Source: G963704535 sp963704535
GTDB taxonomy: Bacteria; Chloroflexota; Chloroflexia; Chloroflexales; Roseiflexaceae
Direction of reading: 5' to 3'
DNA: 64,000 nucleotides
Assembly: GCA_963704535.1 (NCBI GenBank)
Contig: OY969916.1
Span: 3,844,001 to 3,908,000, forward strand
The notes under the pieces were generated by a model that saw only the letters and a program-made list of their open reading frames with translations, made no database searches and was not told the origin of the DNA. Each line of letters starts with the position of its first letter. The stretch's first letter is position 1. Positions 44,654 through 55,084 of the stretch are shown in pieces. A program made the position numbers and the translations under genes.

Positions 44654-46046
44654 CTAGTGCCGCACCCGCGTGGCCTTTGGCAGCGACATTTGAAGCGGCT
44701 CAATATCGGTAACTTTCGGCGCGTCCGGGTCCATTTGCTTTGGCCACAAGTAGATCTCGCGGACCGGTTCGCCGTTTTCATCGGTCTCAGATTCCTCGGT
44801 GTTTGTGACGTGCCGCACATTGCGGCCAATTACCGATTCTGGGTCGGCATAGATCAGCGTCGTATTCGATCCGATCATCCGCGCCGGGTAGATCACAAAT
44901 CCGCTCCCGATCTTGACAGTTATGACCGACCGCCGAGCCAAGCACCGGCAGACCGACCTCCTCCAGCTTGGGACGCTCGGCGCCTTTACGGTGGTGGAAG
45001 GTATGCAGTGGGCGGTTGCGCAGGTCGAAGTCGGTGAAGATATTGCCGGCGCCGATAAATGTATTACGCCCGACAACGCACATCTGGAGACAGCTCAACT
45101 GCGCGATCATCGAGTTTTCCATCAGGGTGGTCATAAACAGAGCGGCATTCCAGGGTAGGTAACAGCGATCGCTGATCACGCTGAGCATCACCTGGCTGCC
45201 CTGCATGATCGTGACATTGTTGCCGATTAGACTATTGGTAATCACCACCCCGGCGCCGATGTTGACATTATTACCGATGACCGTCGGCCCATGAATCACC
45301 GCTGTCGGGTCGATCGAGCAGTTCTTACCGACCTTGACCAGCCGTGAGCTGGACAGGAAATGGTTGCGCCAGCGCGGCGCAAAGGGATTGAGCTTATGCC
45401 CCAGTGTCGTCAGCGAGATCGCCAGCTTCTCCTTCCAACTGTCTTCGACGCGCTGCTCATGCACGCGGCCCCAACCGAACACGCCGAACGGTGAGTTCGC
45501 CAGGAACACATGCACCCAGCTCTCGATCGAGAGAAACACTCGTAGGGGAACCTGGAAGATCAGATCGCCCTGGTTGGGCGCCATATAGCTGGGGATATGA
45601 TAATATCCCATCTCGCGCGGGCAGGTGTCGATCACCAACGGCTTTGGCTCTTCGGTCACGCCGTTCGGGTAATAGAACAGATCGGCTACATAGACATTGC
45701 GTTGCGGTTCGAGGGTGATACCGTCCTGCAAACGCAAGGCGTGGGCCGTGATCGAACGATCGTCGCGGGCGAAGGCGATCTGGCAAGCGTGGCCGCTAGC
45801 CTTCGCCTGCGCGATGAACGTATCGATCAGCAGGTCGTTGAAAAAGAGGTTGTCCCGATGGACGAGCAGTTCCTCGCGCTCGCTGGGGATCTCAGACAGG
45901 GAGTCCACTTCCAGTGCACCACGGCAATGGTGGGTCAACAAATCGCGCTGGAGCAACCAGAGCGGCTTGTTGAGGATTCGCAGGTCGCGTGCCGGCTCGC
46001 CGAAGGGGGGAATGGGTGTGCGCTCTCGGATAACGATGCGTTTCAT
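44654..46046 (-). CDS. Left-handed beta-helix (hexapeptide repeat) protein, sugar-nucleotidyl/acyltransferase-like (one frameshift)
   Basis: Composite of about 463 aa. The N-terminal ~240 residues include EELLVHRDNLFFNDLLIDTF and YYHIPSYMAPNQGDLIFQVP. Then a hexapeptide-repeat beta-helix begins (KNCSIDPTAVIHGPTVIGNN, VNIGAGVVITNSLIGNNVTI, and later GRNTFIGAGNIFTDF). Near 44925 one extra base shifts the frame; corrected, the protein continues KIGSGFVIYPARMIGSNTTL and ends QMSLPKATRVRH. Trimeric beta-helix enzymes move acyl groups or nucleotides to sugars; the substrate here is unknown. It is the first gene of the signalling operon. It may link signalling to envelope sugars, but that is inference. 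Confidence 0.75.
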
Positions 46047-46122
46047 AACTAGCGGCTCCCCTTTCTTTCGGCCGGAGGGCGATGACGCTGGGGTGGACCT
46101 CCTCCGGGGCCCGTGCCCCTTT

Positions 46123-46152
46123 ACTATACAGGATAGCGCCGGATTATCTCAA
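46123..46152 (-). promoter_or_regulatory. Promoter candidate of the signalling operon
   Basis: Read on the minus strand: TTGAGA (46152-46147), 18-bp spacer, TATAGT (46128-46123), about 77 nt before the start at 46046. Confidence 0.5.
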
Positions 46153-46227
46153 GCCCTACAGATTACATTCGCATTACGCGATAGCGTCAAGCAAGCGCTC
46201 GATGCCTTCCAGGCGCGCCTCCGTGCG

Positions 46228-46877
46228 TTAGTCCACCGGGTCCTTGTCGATTGCGAATATGCAGCTGTTGTGACCCATGCGCCCGGCACTCGATCTCTTC
46301 GAGATGGAACGAGTGACCGCCAGTAACCCAGGTAAGCGCTTCCTCAAGAATCCCTTGTGCCAGGTGGCAGCAGGGACTGATCGCTCTTGCGACCCCAGCA
46401 TGGTGGACATTTCTCGATGATGTAGATGAACTGACCTTTGCGCTCCTCAACTCGCGTGGGCTGGTCGCTGAAGCGGTCAAACGTCTGTGCGGTCGCGTTG
46501 AGCACGATCTTCATCTTCATCGTCATGGGCATGAGTTTAAGCGCTAGGTCGGCCATGCCGAGCAGCGGCCCAAACTCCTTGAGGCCCAAGTTGAAGGCGT
46601 AGCGGCCGGCGCGCAGCTCCATGCCGCGCGCTCCACGCGGACCATACATGGTCTCTGTGGACTGTGAGATGGTGGACAGGTCCACGAAGGGGAACTCACG
46701 TTTCAGGTTGCTGGCGGGGTAGTTGTTGACCAGGTGGCGTGCGCCGGCTAGGTTCAACAACGCGTTCACCCCATTGCGACCCATGACGTCCTCAAGGCTG
46801 ATCAGGTACAAGCGCCCAATCAGGTTGGGATAGAATCGCGGTTCAAGTTCGTTCGCGTTGCCGCGCTCGTCTGGCAT
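46228..46877 (-). CDS. V4R-domain (4-vinyl reductase-like) small-molecule sensor protein (two frameshifts)
   Basis: Composite of about 215 aa. Frame 1 starts at 46877 (GGAG before ATG) and has YLISLEDVMGRNGVNALLNLAG, AGRYAFNLGLKEFG, and FIYIIEKCPPCWGRKSD. Two single-base shifts follow, near 46385 and 46280. Corrected, it reads CHLAQGILEEALTWVTGG, HSFHLEEIECRAHG, and CIFAIDKDPVD. The Cys pattern (CPPCWGR, ECRAHG, C) fits V4R domains, which bind hydrocarbons or tetrapyrrole intermediates and are part of sensory proteins. Lying just upstream of the signalling operon on the same strand, it could act as its ligand sensor. Confidence 0.68.
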
Positions 46878-47141
46878 TGCCCGGCTCCTTACGGGTCTAT
46901 GGCTGGAATGCAGGCTGAAATCTACGGCCCAGAAAGCTTTGCTCATTTTACACGATGGTGTAGCGGTCGTCAACAGCGGGGGGGGGACTTCAGGGGGGAG
47001 TCCGGCTAGTACTTATCGTTCCGGGTGGGTTGGACCCGGTGTTCGCAAAGCTGATATGATATAGGACTTCCAGGCTATGGTCATCAACTTGGAAAACGAT
47101 ATAATCGAGGCCGATTGAATTGTGTTCCTGGGATCGATCTC

Positions 47142-48572
47142 ATGTCTCTCAATAGTCCTTCCACGCGCGAGCATACTATCAGGGGTAGCGCACTCCTGGC
47201 CGAATTGACGTTGGATCGTTTCATGGTCGGGCTGGCGGCACTGCTTGTGTTTGCCACCGCACTCTGCATGGGCGTGCAGAGCGATACATGGTGGCAGGTG
47301 CGAACCGGCCAGTGGATCGTGCAGCGCGGTTACATCCCGACGACTGATCCATTCAGCTCGACGGTGTACGGCAGGTACTGGCCAAACCACGAATGGCTCG
47401 CGCAGGTTATCTTCTATATCTGCTACACGTTTGGCGGATTGCTGCTGCTACTCGTCACCTGCACCGCCCTCGTCGCCCTGACGTGGTGGGGCGTGTACCG
47501 GCTCTGCGATGGTCCTCCGCGCGTGCGGGCGCTGGCGGTGCTGCTGGGCGTCGCGGCGCAGGCGGTGGTCTGGAGCGCGCGGCCGCATCTCTTCTCGCTT
47601 GCCTTCCTGGTCGTCACCCTGCTGCTGCTGCCCGATCGACGGCGTCACTGGCTGTACCCGCCGTTGTTTCTGCTGTGGGCCAATATCCACGCCGGCGTAG
47701 CGTTCGGCGGCGTTGTGCTGTTTCTGGCGTTTGTGGTCGCGCTGGTCCACGATCGCCGGCAGAGCCGCCACTGGCTGGCGGTGGGTGTTGTGAGCGGCCT
47801 CGCGACGCTGCTGAACCCGCTTGGTCCTAGCCTGTGGACGTATGTGCTCGGCTCGTTGAGCGATGTGACGCGAACCTACTTACAGGAGTGGCAGCCGCCG
47901 AATCTGAGCTGGCCATCGAGCTATCCGTTTTTTGTCCTGGTGGCCATCAGCGTGGTTTCGGTGCTGCGCGCACGTAGAACCTGGAGCGGCCAGCGTGACT
48001 GGACGCTGCTGCTGCTGGCGCTACTGTTTGCGATGATGGGCTTCCGCTCGATCCGGCACACGGCCTTTTTCGCTGTCGTCGCCGCGCCGCTGATAGCGCG
48101 CCAGTTCGCCACGCTCCCGCTCAGTACGCGGCGGGCGACGTCGCTGGGCGCGCTGCATCTGGTGGCGCTGGCGGGGCTGGCGTGCGGGAGCCTCTTCGTG
48201 GTCCGCCAGACGTGGGCGAGCGTGCCGGAGCAGCCCTTGCCGCCGGGCGTGGTCACGGCGGTGCGGCGCTGTGAGGGAACGCTCTTCAATACCTATGATA
48301 CCGGCGGGCCGCTGCTCTGGCTGGTCCCCGAGCGGGCCGTCTTTATCGATAATCGGCAGGACCCGTACCCGACCGAGCTGCTGCTCCAGGCCGCTGTCGC
48401 CGAGCAGAGCGGCGAGTACCGGGATTTGTTCGCGAAGTACCAGGTCGCCTGTGCGCTGGTGCCGTCGGATCAGCCGATCTACAAGCGCCTCAGGACCGAT
48501 GGCTGGGAGGAGCTATACTTCGATGCTAAATTTGCTGTGCTGCAACGAGGTAGCAAAGCGGCGGGGATGTAA
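47142..48572 (+). CDS. GT-C-fold multi-TM membrane protein (glycosyltransferase-like)
   Basis: Protein of 476 aa with about 10-11 TM helices and a soluble C-terminal end. The first periplasmic loop (MGVQSDTWWQVRTGQWIVQR, then NHEWLAQVIFYI) has the Asp-Thr-Trp and Asn-His-Glu-Trp patterns of GT-C enzymes that use polyprenyl-phosphate sugars. The C-terminal region (EGTLFNTYDTGGPLLWLVPE, VFIDNRQDPYP) lies outside the membrane and is typical of this bacterial subgroup. It is divergent from the V4R gene. It opens the envelope-glycan region. The exact sugar is not known. Confidence 0.75.
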   Translation: MSLNSPSTREHTIRGSALLAELTLDRFMVGLAALLVFATALCMGVQSDTWWQVRTGQWIVQRGYIPTTDPFSSTVYGRYWPNHEWLAQVIFYICYTFGGLLLLLVTCTALVALTWWGVYRLCDGPPRVRALAVLLGVAAQAVVWSARPHLFSLAFLVVTLLLLPDRRRHWLYPPLFLLWANIHAGVAFGGVVLFLAFVVALVHDRRQSRHWLAVGVVSGLATLLNPLGPSLWTYVLGSLSDVTRTYLQEWQPPNLSWPSSYPFFVLVAISVVSVLRARRTWSGQRDWTLLLLALLFAMMGFRSIRHTAFFAVVAAPLIARQFATLPLSTRRATSLGALHLVALAGLACGSLFVVRQTWASVPEQPLPPGVVTAVRRCEGTLFNTYDTGGPLLWLVPERAVFIDNRQDPYPTELLLQAAVAEQSGEYRDLFAKYQVACALVPSDQPIYKRLRTDGWEELYFDAKFAVLQRGSKAAGM

Positions 48573-48661
48573 CGACCATGGTCGTACCATTACACCATCG
48601 ATGAACGTTTTATATACGAGAGCTATTCTGGGATTTAAATCTATACATCTTTATTAGGTTG

Positions 48662-48781
48662 TCAGGCAAGGTTTCGGGCGGCGCCATTCTCCTTTATACT
48701 GTGAGTGGGAGAGACTGAGGGGGCTGCCCCCTCAAACCCCCTTTTTCCCAGAATTGCAAAGCTCCCAAGAACCTTGTCTTA
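48662..48781. repeat. Palindromic MITE-like element, full copy E (120 bp)
   Basis: TCAGGCAAGG (48662 on) and CCTTGTCTTA (to 48781) at the ends, with the core GACTGAGGGGG-CTG-CCCCCTCAAACCCCCTTTTT. It stands just before the ribosome binding site of the adhesin gene. Confidence 0.83.
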
Positions 48782-48797
48782 CGCAGGAGGCTACCCC

Positions 48798-51700
48798 ATG
48801 ACCCGCACTGTTCGCGCCCTGACCCGTTCCATTATGGCGCTGGTCACTGTGCTGACGCTGGCGGCGACGCTGGCGCAACCGGCACCGATGCTACGCGCTC
48901 AGGAAGACACACCGCCGACCCCACCAAGCCCCACGGTTTCGGTTGCCGATCAATCCGCATCGTCTGAGCCTTACATCAGGGTCAAAAATCCTGATGGGAC
49001 GATGGGCGATGATCAGCCAGAGCCTTCTATTCCCCCACCTGAAGCTACACCTGAGAATGTGGCGGCGGAGCCACAGGTGCAGGCAGCCCCCGCGACTGGC
49101 CCCAACAATGCCGCAGCCGCGCCGCAGCTTCTAGTGGCGCCGCAAGCCGGCACGCCGATCACCCCGTTCCTAGTCAATGTCGTATCTAAGTCGACGGCGC
49201 AGTCGGGGACCGACCTGACCTACACGATCTTTTTTACGAACACCGGCAGCACCACTTATCAGAACGTGTGGCTACAGAATAACCTGGGCGTCGATGAGTA
49301 CTTTCTCAACTGCCTAGGCAGTGATCTAAGCACGTGCCCGTTTACTTACAGCGGCGATTTGTACGCTGACCCCAATCAGAAACCGACGTTGCTAAGTGTC
49401 AACCCCGGCGGCCAGTACGACAGCAACCGCGAGTTTATCTGGAGTCTTGGCACCGTCGCTCCGGGAAAGAAGGGCCGGATCAGCTACACGCTACGTATCA
49501 GCCACGACAACTACCCACGAGCGGGGCAGCCGGTGCGGCTGCTGGGCAATACCGTGGCGCTGTACAAGGATGGCGCAATCAACACGGCCAATAAGTTGAA
49601 CGAGGACCAGTGGGCTGTGCTGATCGTCGGGCCGGTCTTCTATACCACCAAGACCGCGTCGAAGTCGCAGGTGCTCCAGGGAGATGAGATCCTGTACGAG
49701 ATTACCGTCGGCAACGCCACCGGCCCGAATGATAAGCCGAATGGCAAGATCCGCTCGGATGCCCGCACGGCAACCAAGATCAAGGTGATCGACAGAGTTC
49801 CACTCAAGCTTGATCCGGCCACGATCGTCTTTCAAAGCAGCCCGGCGGGAACATATAACCCAGCCGACGGCTGGATCACCTGGGACCTGGGGAGTGCAAC
49901 GCTCGCACCTGACACGTCGATTAAGCTGAGTTTTACCGCTAAGGTCAGGAGCGATAACCAGCTTACCGAGTGTGAAAACGTCATTAACGAGGAGGTTTTC
50001 GCGACCAGCGATGAGATTCCACGCGCCTTCGGCAGCAACGATGTCCGGTACATCAGGGGCGAGATCCCTGCGGTGTCGTTCATCTACCCGCCAGTGGCCC
50101 TGGCCGTGGGGCATAATCCCGGCTCGATCTACGTCCAGGAGACCGCGACCTGGTCGATTATCGTGAGTAACTACTGGAAGACGGCGATCAACGGCGCGGA
50201 GGTGCAGTGGTATGTGCCGGAGAACTTTACCTACGTCAGCAGCAACCCGCCGGGGGAGTACGATGCCATAAACAAGAAAGTGATCTGGAGAAACCGGAAC
50301 TTGCCGGTCAAGGCCAGTTTCTCCACTCCAGGGCAGATCCAGCTCAATGTGACCGGGCGAGCCGGTCGATCGATCGACGGCGCGAAAAATAAAAGCTACA
50401 CCTTGGTCACCGTGCCCCCTGATGTGCCCAGTGGGTGTCTGCGCGGCATCGAAGACGGCATCGCCGTCGAGCCGCTGCTGTCGGCGTTCAAGACAGTCGA
50501 TGCGACGACGTGGAAATTGGCGGGCACGACCGTGGTCTACACCGTCGATCTCTACAATAAGGGATCGCAGGCGATGAACGACGTGGCCCTGGAAGATTGG
50601 TTGCCGTCGCCGCGCCTCATTCCATTTACCTTTCAATCGATGGTAAACGGCGGCGGCCCACCACCGGCGAGTATTAGTCCCGCAAATCCAGTGTACGGCG
50701 ATCGGCAGAAGGTACGCTGGGAGGGTTTGACGATCCCGGGCGGCACGATCTCAAACCCCAGCAAGACGACCCTGCGCTTTATCGTCAAAGTGGATGGCAT
50801 TCCTGGGGACTGTTCCGACAACATCGTTTATCCCGACAGCTCGATCAGCGAGGCGCGCTCGACCGGCGGCGGGAACGTGTGTATCGACTATCCCATGAGC
50901 ATCGAAAAGACCACCAATCGGACGGTGATCAACCCGCGTGACTCGAACCGCCTGGTTGAGTTTACGCTCAAGTACACCAACCGTACCAGCACCTCGTATA
51001 CTGTCACGCCGAAGGATGATTTTCGAAGTATGCCACGGGTGGTCTTCAAGCGCATGCTGACCGGCCCGGACGGTATCATCAAGCCGGACCCGACCCAGAT
51101 CAATAGCCTACTGACGTGGCCGACGATCGCGCTTGGCGGCAACCAAACCGTCTACTACAAATTCGAGGTCGAGCTGCCGGCCGACGATGGGGTCATCCCA
51201 AGCGGCGGGTATTGTAACTGGGGCATCCTCTGGCCTGAAGTCTTCCCTGGTATTCCGAGGACGAAGCGTGCGTTTTCGTCAGCTCGATCAGGTTGCTGTT
51301 CCGTAAAGAAATCTATGGCCGCAATATCGTCGGCCTGGGCGAGCTCGTGACTTACAAGTTCGTGCTGGAGAACCAGAGCACCGATACTATTCGCGATTTG
51401 GTGATCACCGACACGCTGCCGGTCAATATCACCTATATCGAGCCGCTGGCCGGGAGCCCTGTCCCGCAGGTGACCAATCTGCAGACCGGCCAGCAAGATC
51501 TGCGCTGGAATGCGCTGGACGTACGGCCAAACACAACACGAGAGATCTACTTCAAGGTGCGCGCCCCGGCGCTGATCGGCAATGTTATAAACGAAGCCAC
51601 AATAAGCGGCGGCACTCCGGTCCCGGCGTTCTTCTGTGACGTGGCTACATCGACTGGGTGTATAGCGAAAAGAAACCTGGACGTGCGCAGCCTGATCGCG

Positions 51701-52471
51701 ATCGGCCCCGAGGTCACGCCCTCGACGACCGATCCGGGCACGGATGTGACCTATACGCTTTCGGTGGCGAGCACGAACAATATTCCCTACGAGAACACGA
51801 CGATCTCCGACACGCTACCGCTGGGCTTCACGTTCGTGAAGATGATCAGCGGGCCGCCGCCGGCGCAGCCGCAGCCGGGTACGCTGGTCTGGAAGGGCCT
51901 GAAGGTGCCGGAGGTCGGCGCGCCGGAGGGCGGCCGGATCACGTTTGTCTTCCAGGCCAAGGCGGCGGCGGCGTATGGCACATTTGCCTCACGCATCGAG
52001 GCGTCTAGCACAACCGGCGTTATTCCGACCGCCGAGAATGCCGTGCCAGTGCTGATCGCGCCAGAGGGGCCAGCGGTAAGCATCGTCGCGCCGCCGCTGG
52101 CGAATGTCGGCAGCGAGGTGAAGTTCAAGATCCTGCTGGTCAACCCGGATGCCACCGCAGTGGACAACGTCACGGTCAATGCCCAACTGCCGGATGGCTT
52201 TACCTTCAATCGCCCCGAGCAGGGCACCACGATGCCGCTCGTCAACGGCCAGCAACTGACGTGGAGCGGCTTGACGATGCCGGCGGCGAGCAGCGGAACG
52301 TTGAGCGTCGTCGAACTCACTTTCTACGCGACGGCGCCGCAGACGATCGGCTCATACACCGCCAGCGTGACGGCGACCGGGTCACGCGCGATCGACCAGA
52401 CCTTTAATACCACCAATATCATCGTGGCGAAGCTGCGGTATATCTACCTGGCGCTGATCGCTATGTCATAA
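48798..52471 (+). CDS. Secreted DUF11-repeat surface protein (one frameshift)
   Basis: Composite of about 1,224 aa. A Sec signal peptide covers residues 1-36 (RAQED after the hydrophobic core). A Pro/Ala-rich stretch follows, then about eight DUF11/CARDB-like beta-sandwich repeats with the hallmark (S)GTDLTYTIFFTNTGST and ...DxLP motifs (VTDTLPVNITYIEPL, ISDTLPLGFTFVK). Near 51290 one base is missing; joining GCCSV to LFRKEIYGRNIVGLGELVTY restores the frame. It ends with LRYIYLALIAMS instead of an LPXTG signal, like the Y-L-P-L tails of many Chloroflexota surface proteins, which may be a sorting tag. GGAGG precedes the ATG. It lies inside the glycosylation cluster, so it is probably a glycosylated envelope protein. 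Confidence 0.85.
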
Positions 52472-52502
52472 GCGTGGCGGCGAACTTCGCAGAGACTTCT
52501 CA

Positions 52503-52548
52503 TAATCCGTCGGCGAACAGTAGGACTGTTCGCCGACGGATTATTTGG
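52503..52548 (+). terminator. Strong terminator after the DUF11 gene
   Basis: 19-bp perfect stem (52503-52521 with 52525-52543) with a 3-nt loop and TTTGG tail; 32 nt after the stop codon. Confidence 0.88.
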
Positions 52549-52611
52549 TTGGCGATGATATCCACTATAATGGTGCTTTCGCCGAACTCCGGCGTAGCTG
52601 TGGATGGCAGT

Positions 52612-53820
52612 ATGACCCTACGGATCGTGATGCTCGCGCCGTTTGGTATTCGGCCCAAGGGAACGCTCGCGGCGCGGATGCTGCCGCTGGCCCGCGCGCT
52701 GGTGCGGCGTGGTCATGCCGTAAGCATCGTCGCTCCGTCGGTGCAGAACCCCCAGGACGCCGGGCGGCGTGAGGTACATGGCGGCGTGCCGGTGTTCCAC
52801 ACGGCGCTTCCGCGTCTGCCCGGCCCAGCCGGGACACTCCAGCAGGTCGCGGCGCTGCTGCGGCCGGCGCTGGCCGAGCGACCGGATGTACTGCATCTGT
52901 TCAAGCCCAAAGGCTACGGCGGGCTGGCCGCGCTGCTGGCGCGAGCCTTGCGTCCCAACCTGCCGCTGGTGGTGGACACCGACGATTGGGAGGGCTGGGG
53001 CGGCTGGAATGATCTGCTGCCGTACCCGCGCCTCGCCAAGGCGCTGTTCGCCTGGCAGGAGCGCGACCTGCCGCGCCGCGCCGCCGCTGTCACGGTGGCC
53101 AGCCGCACACTGGAGACCCAGGTATGGGGGTTCGGCGTGCCGCCGGGGCGGGTGGTCTACCTGCCGAACGGGATCTCCAGTTCTCAGTTAAGGGTTCAGA
53201 GTTCTGAGCTAGACAATCGCAAAACTCACAACTCAGAGTTCAAAACTCTGAACTTACTCTTATACACCCGCTTCTGGGAGTTCGATGTTCGCGATCTGGT
53301 CGTAACGCTGGTCGCGATCGTCGGGCGCTGTCCGGCGGCGCGGCTGGTGGTCGTCGGGCGGGGAGAGCGGGGCGAGGAGCGCGAGCTGCTGCGCCTGGCG
53401 GGGCGTGCCGGCGTGGCGGCGGCGATCGACGACCGCGGCTGGGTCGAGCCGGCCCAGATCCCGGCCCTGCTCGCCGCGGCCGATCTTGCGCTGGTGCCGC
53501 TAGATGACACGCTGATCAACCGGGCGCGCTGCTCGGCCAAAATGCTGGAGCTTATGACCGCCGGGCTGCCGATCGTGGCCGGGCGGGTCGGCCAGGTGAT
53601 GGAGTATATCGAGGATGGCCACAGCGGCGTGCTTGTGCCGCCGGGCGATCCGGCGGCGCTGGCGCGGGCCGTGCTGGCGCTGCTCGCGGATGCGCCGCTG
53701 CGCGCGCGCCTGGGCCAGGCCGCGCGCGAGCGCGTCGCTCACTACACCTGGGATCACCTGGCGCCGCGCGCCGAGGCGGCCTACGATCTCTGCCTTCGCC
53801 TCACTCACTCCTCCCATTGA
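52612..53820 (+). CDS. GT4-family glycosyltransferase with an in-frame repeat insertion
   Basis: GT-B-fold glycosyltransferase of 402 aa that would transfer a sugar from an NDP-sugar. The N-terminal domain opens with RIVMLAPFGIRPKGTLAARM. The C-terminal domain has the donor-site pattern RCSAKMLELMTAGLPIVAGR (in place of E-x7-E), then EYIEDGHSGVLVPPGDPAAL. Between the two domains, residues about 189-215 (QLRVQSSELDNRKTHNSEF) are an insert made by an AT-rich inverted-repeat element. The frame is kept, as the insert is a multiple of three. The start at 52612 is preferred because the first 46 codons of the longer frame lie in the terminator region. Confidence 0.85.
   Translation: MTLRIVMLAPFGIRPKGTLAARMLPLARALVRRGHAVSIVAPSVQNPQDAGRREVHGGVPVFHTALPRLPGPAGTLQQVAALLRPALAERPDVLHLFKPKGYGGLAALLARALRPNLPLVVDTDDWEGWGGWNDLLPYPRLAKALFAWQERDLPRRAAAVTVASRTLETQVWGFGVPPGRVVYLPNGISSSQLRVQSSELDNRKTHNSEFKTLNLLLYTRFWEFDVRDLVVTLVAIVGRCPAARLVVVGRGERGEERELLRLAGRAGVAAAIDDRGWVEPAQIPALLAAADLALVPLDDTLINRARCSAKMLELMTAGLPIVAGRVGQVMEYIEDGHSGVLVPPGDPAALARAVLALLADAPLRARLGQAARERVAHYTWDHLAPRAEAAYDLCLRLTHSSH
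53176..53260. repeat. Low-complexity inverted-repeat insert inside the GT4 gene
   Basis: About 80 bp of AT-rich, TTCAGAGTT/AACTCTGAA-type repeats (GGTTCAGAGTTCTGAG, CTCAGAGTTCAAAACTCTGAAC) in a GC-rich gene. It adds some 27 residues without breaking the frame. Confidence 0.7.
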
Positions 53821-53938
53821 TGGACTGCTACCGTTTCGTTATCAAAGAGCAATTCAAAACCAGCCGATCTTGGATAGAATGAGGATCGCATCGTGTTCAG
53901 ATCGTCGGGCAGCGATTCCAGACCAAGAGGAGTTCGCC

Positions 53939-55078
53939 ATGCTCTATTCAGACCTGGAATATCACACTGATCGACAGGTCCCCGCCGCCGGCGACCACCT
54001 GCCGGGAGCAGAACAGCTCGCCGCTATTCCGACGACCGACCCGGCAGCCGCGCTCCAGTTTTGCCGCGCGCTGGCCCAGGCCCTGGCGGCCACCACGCTA
54101 CCGGCGAGTGCCGCCGGCGCTACCGCCCAATCGGCTGCCGTGGCGAAACCGGCACCGCCGGACCTCTCAATCGTCATCCCGGTTCACAACGAGGAGGACA
54201 ACCTGCCGCGCCTGCATGAGCGTCTGAGTGCCGTGCTGGGACAGACCGGGCTGCAATACGAGATAATTTTTATCGACGACGGCAGCCAGGAGGTGTGCCT
54301 GCACCTGCTGCGCGGGCTGGCCGCCGGCGACCCGCGCGTGCTGGTCGTCGAGCTGGCCCGTAATTTCGGGCACCAGGTGGCGATCAGCGCGGGGCTTGAG
54401 CACAGCCGCGGCGCGGGCGTGATTATCATGGACGCCGACTTGCAGGACCCGCCGGAGGTGCTGCCGCAGTTTATCGGCAAGTGGCGGGAGGGGCATGACG
54501 TCGTCTACGCCATCCGCGAGCAGCGCAAGGAGCGCTGGCTGATGCGCGCCGCCTACGCCGCGTTCTACCGAATTCTGCGGCGCGTGGCCAATATCGACAT
54601 TCCACTGGATACCGGCGACTTCTGCCTGATGGACCGGCGCGTGGTGGACCTGCTGGTCGGGATGCCCGAGCGCAACCGCTTTGTGCGCGGCATCCGCAGT
54701 TGGGTTGGGCTGGACCAGGTCGGGCTGGCGTACGAGCGCCACGCCCGCCACGCCGGCCAGCCAAAGTATACCCTGCGCCGGCTGATCTACCTGGCGCTGG
54801 ATGGATTGATCTCCTTCAGCTACATTCCCCTGCGGGCGATCACCATGCTGGGGTTCGGCGTGTCGCTGATCTCGATCGTGCTGGCGGTGTTCTACGTGAT
54901 TCAGAAGCTGACGGTCGGTCTGAACCCGCCCGGCTTCGCGACGCTGATTGTGGCGATCTTCTTTCTTTCGGGGATTCAGCTGATAACGATCGGCGTGATC
55001 GGGGAGTATGTCGGGCGCGTGTTTGAGGAGGTCAAGCGGCGCCCGCTGTATGTGGTGCGACAAGTCATCGGGAGATAG
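53939..55078 (+). CDS. GT2-family polyprenyl-phosphate glycosyltransferase (GtrB/DPM1-like)
   Basis: Enzyme of 379 aa that charges polyprenyl phosphate with a sugar from an NDP-sugar at the inner membrane face. N-terminal ~75 residues are a variable Ala-rich leader. The GT2 domain has LSIVIPVHNEEDNL, IIFIDDGSQE, the catalytic DADLQDPPE, and FCLMDRRVVD. Two TM helices form the C-terminus (ITMLGFGVSLISIVLAVFYV and ATLIVAIFFLSGIQLITIGV), followed by EYVGRVFEEVKRRPLYVV, typical of the GtrB group. The start at 53939 follows GAGGAG. Its products would feed the GT-C enzymes downstream. The next gene starts 6 nt later. Confidence 0.9.
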   Translation: MLYSDLEYHTDRQVPAAGDHLPGAEQLAAIPTTDPAAALQFCRALAQALAATTLPASAAGATAQSAAVAKPAPPDLSIVIPVHNEEDNLPRLHERLSAVLGQTGLQYEIIFIDDGSQEVCLHLLRGLAAGDPRVLVVELARNFGHQVAISAGLEHSRGAGVIIMDADLQDPPEVLPQFIGKWREGHDVVYAIREQRKERWLMRAAYAAFYRILRRVANIDIPLDTGDFCLMDRRVVDLLVGMPERNRFVRGIRSWVGLDQVGLAYERHARHAGQPKYTLRRLIYLALDGLISFSYIPLRAITMLGFGVSLISIVLAVFYVIQKLTVGLNPPGFATLIVAIFFLSGIQLITIGVIGEYVGRVFEEVKRRPLYVVRQVIGR

Positions 55079-55084
55079 CCGGTC

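Noticed and set aside
49491..50636. 381-codon minus-strand frame inside the DUF11 gene
   Set aside because: Arg/His-rich shadow of the plus-strand repeats.
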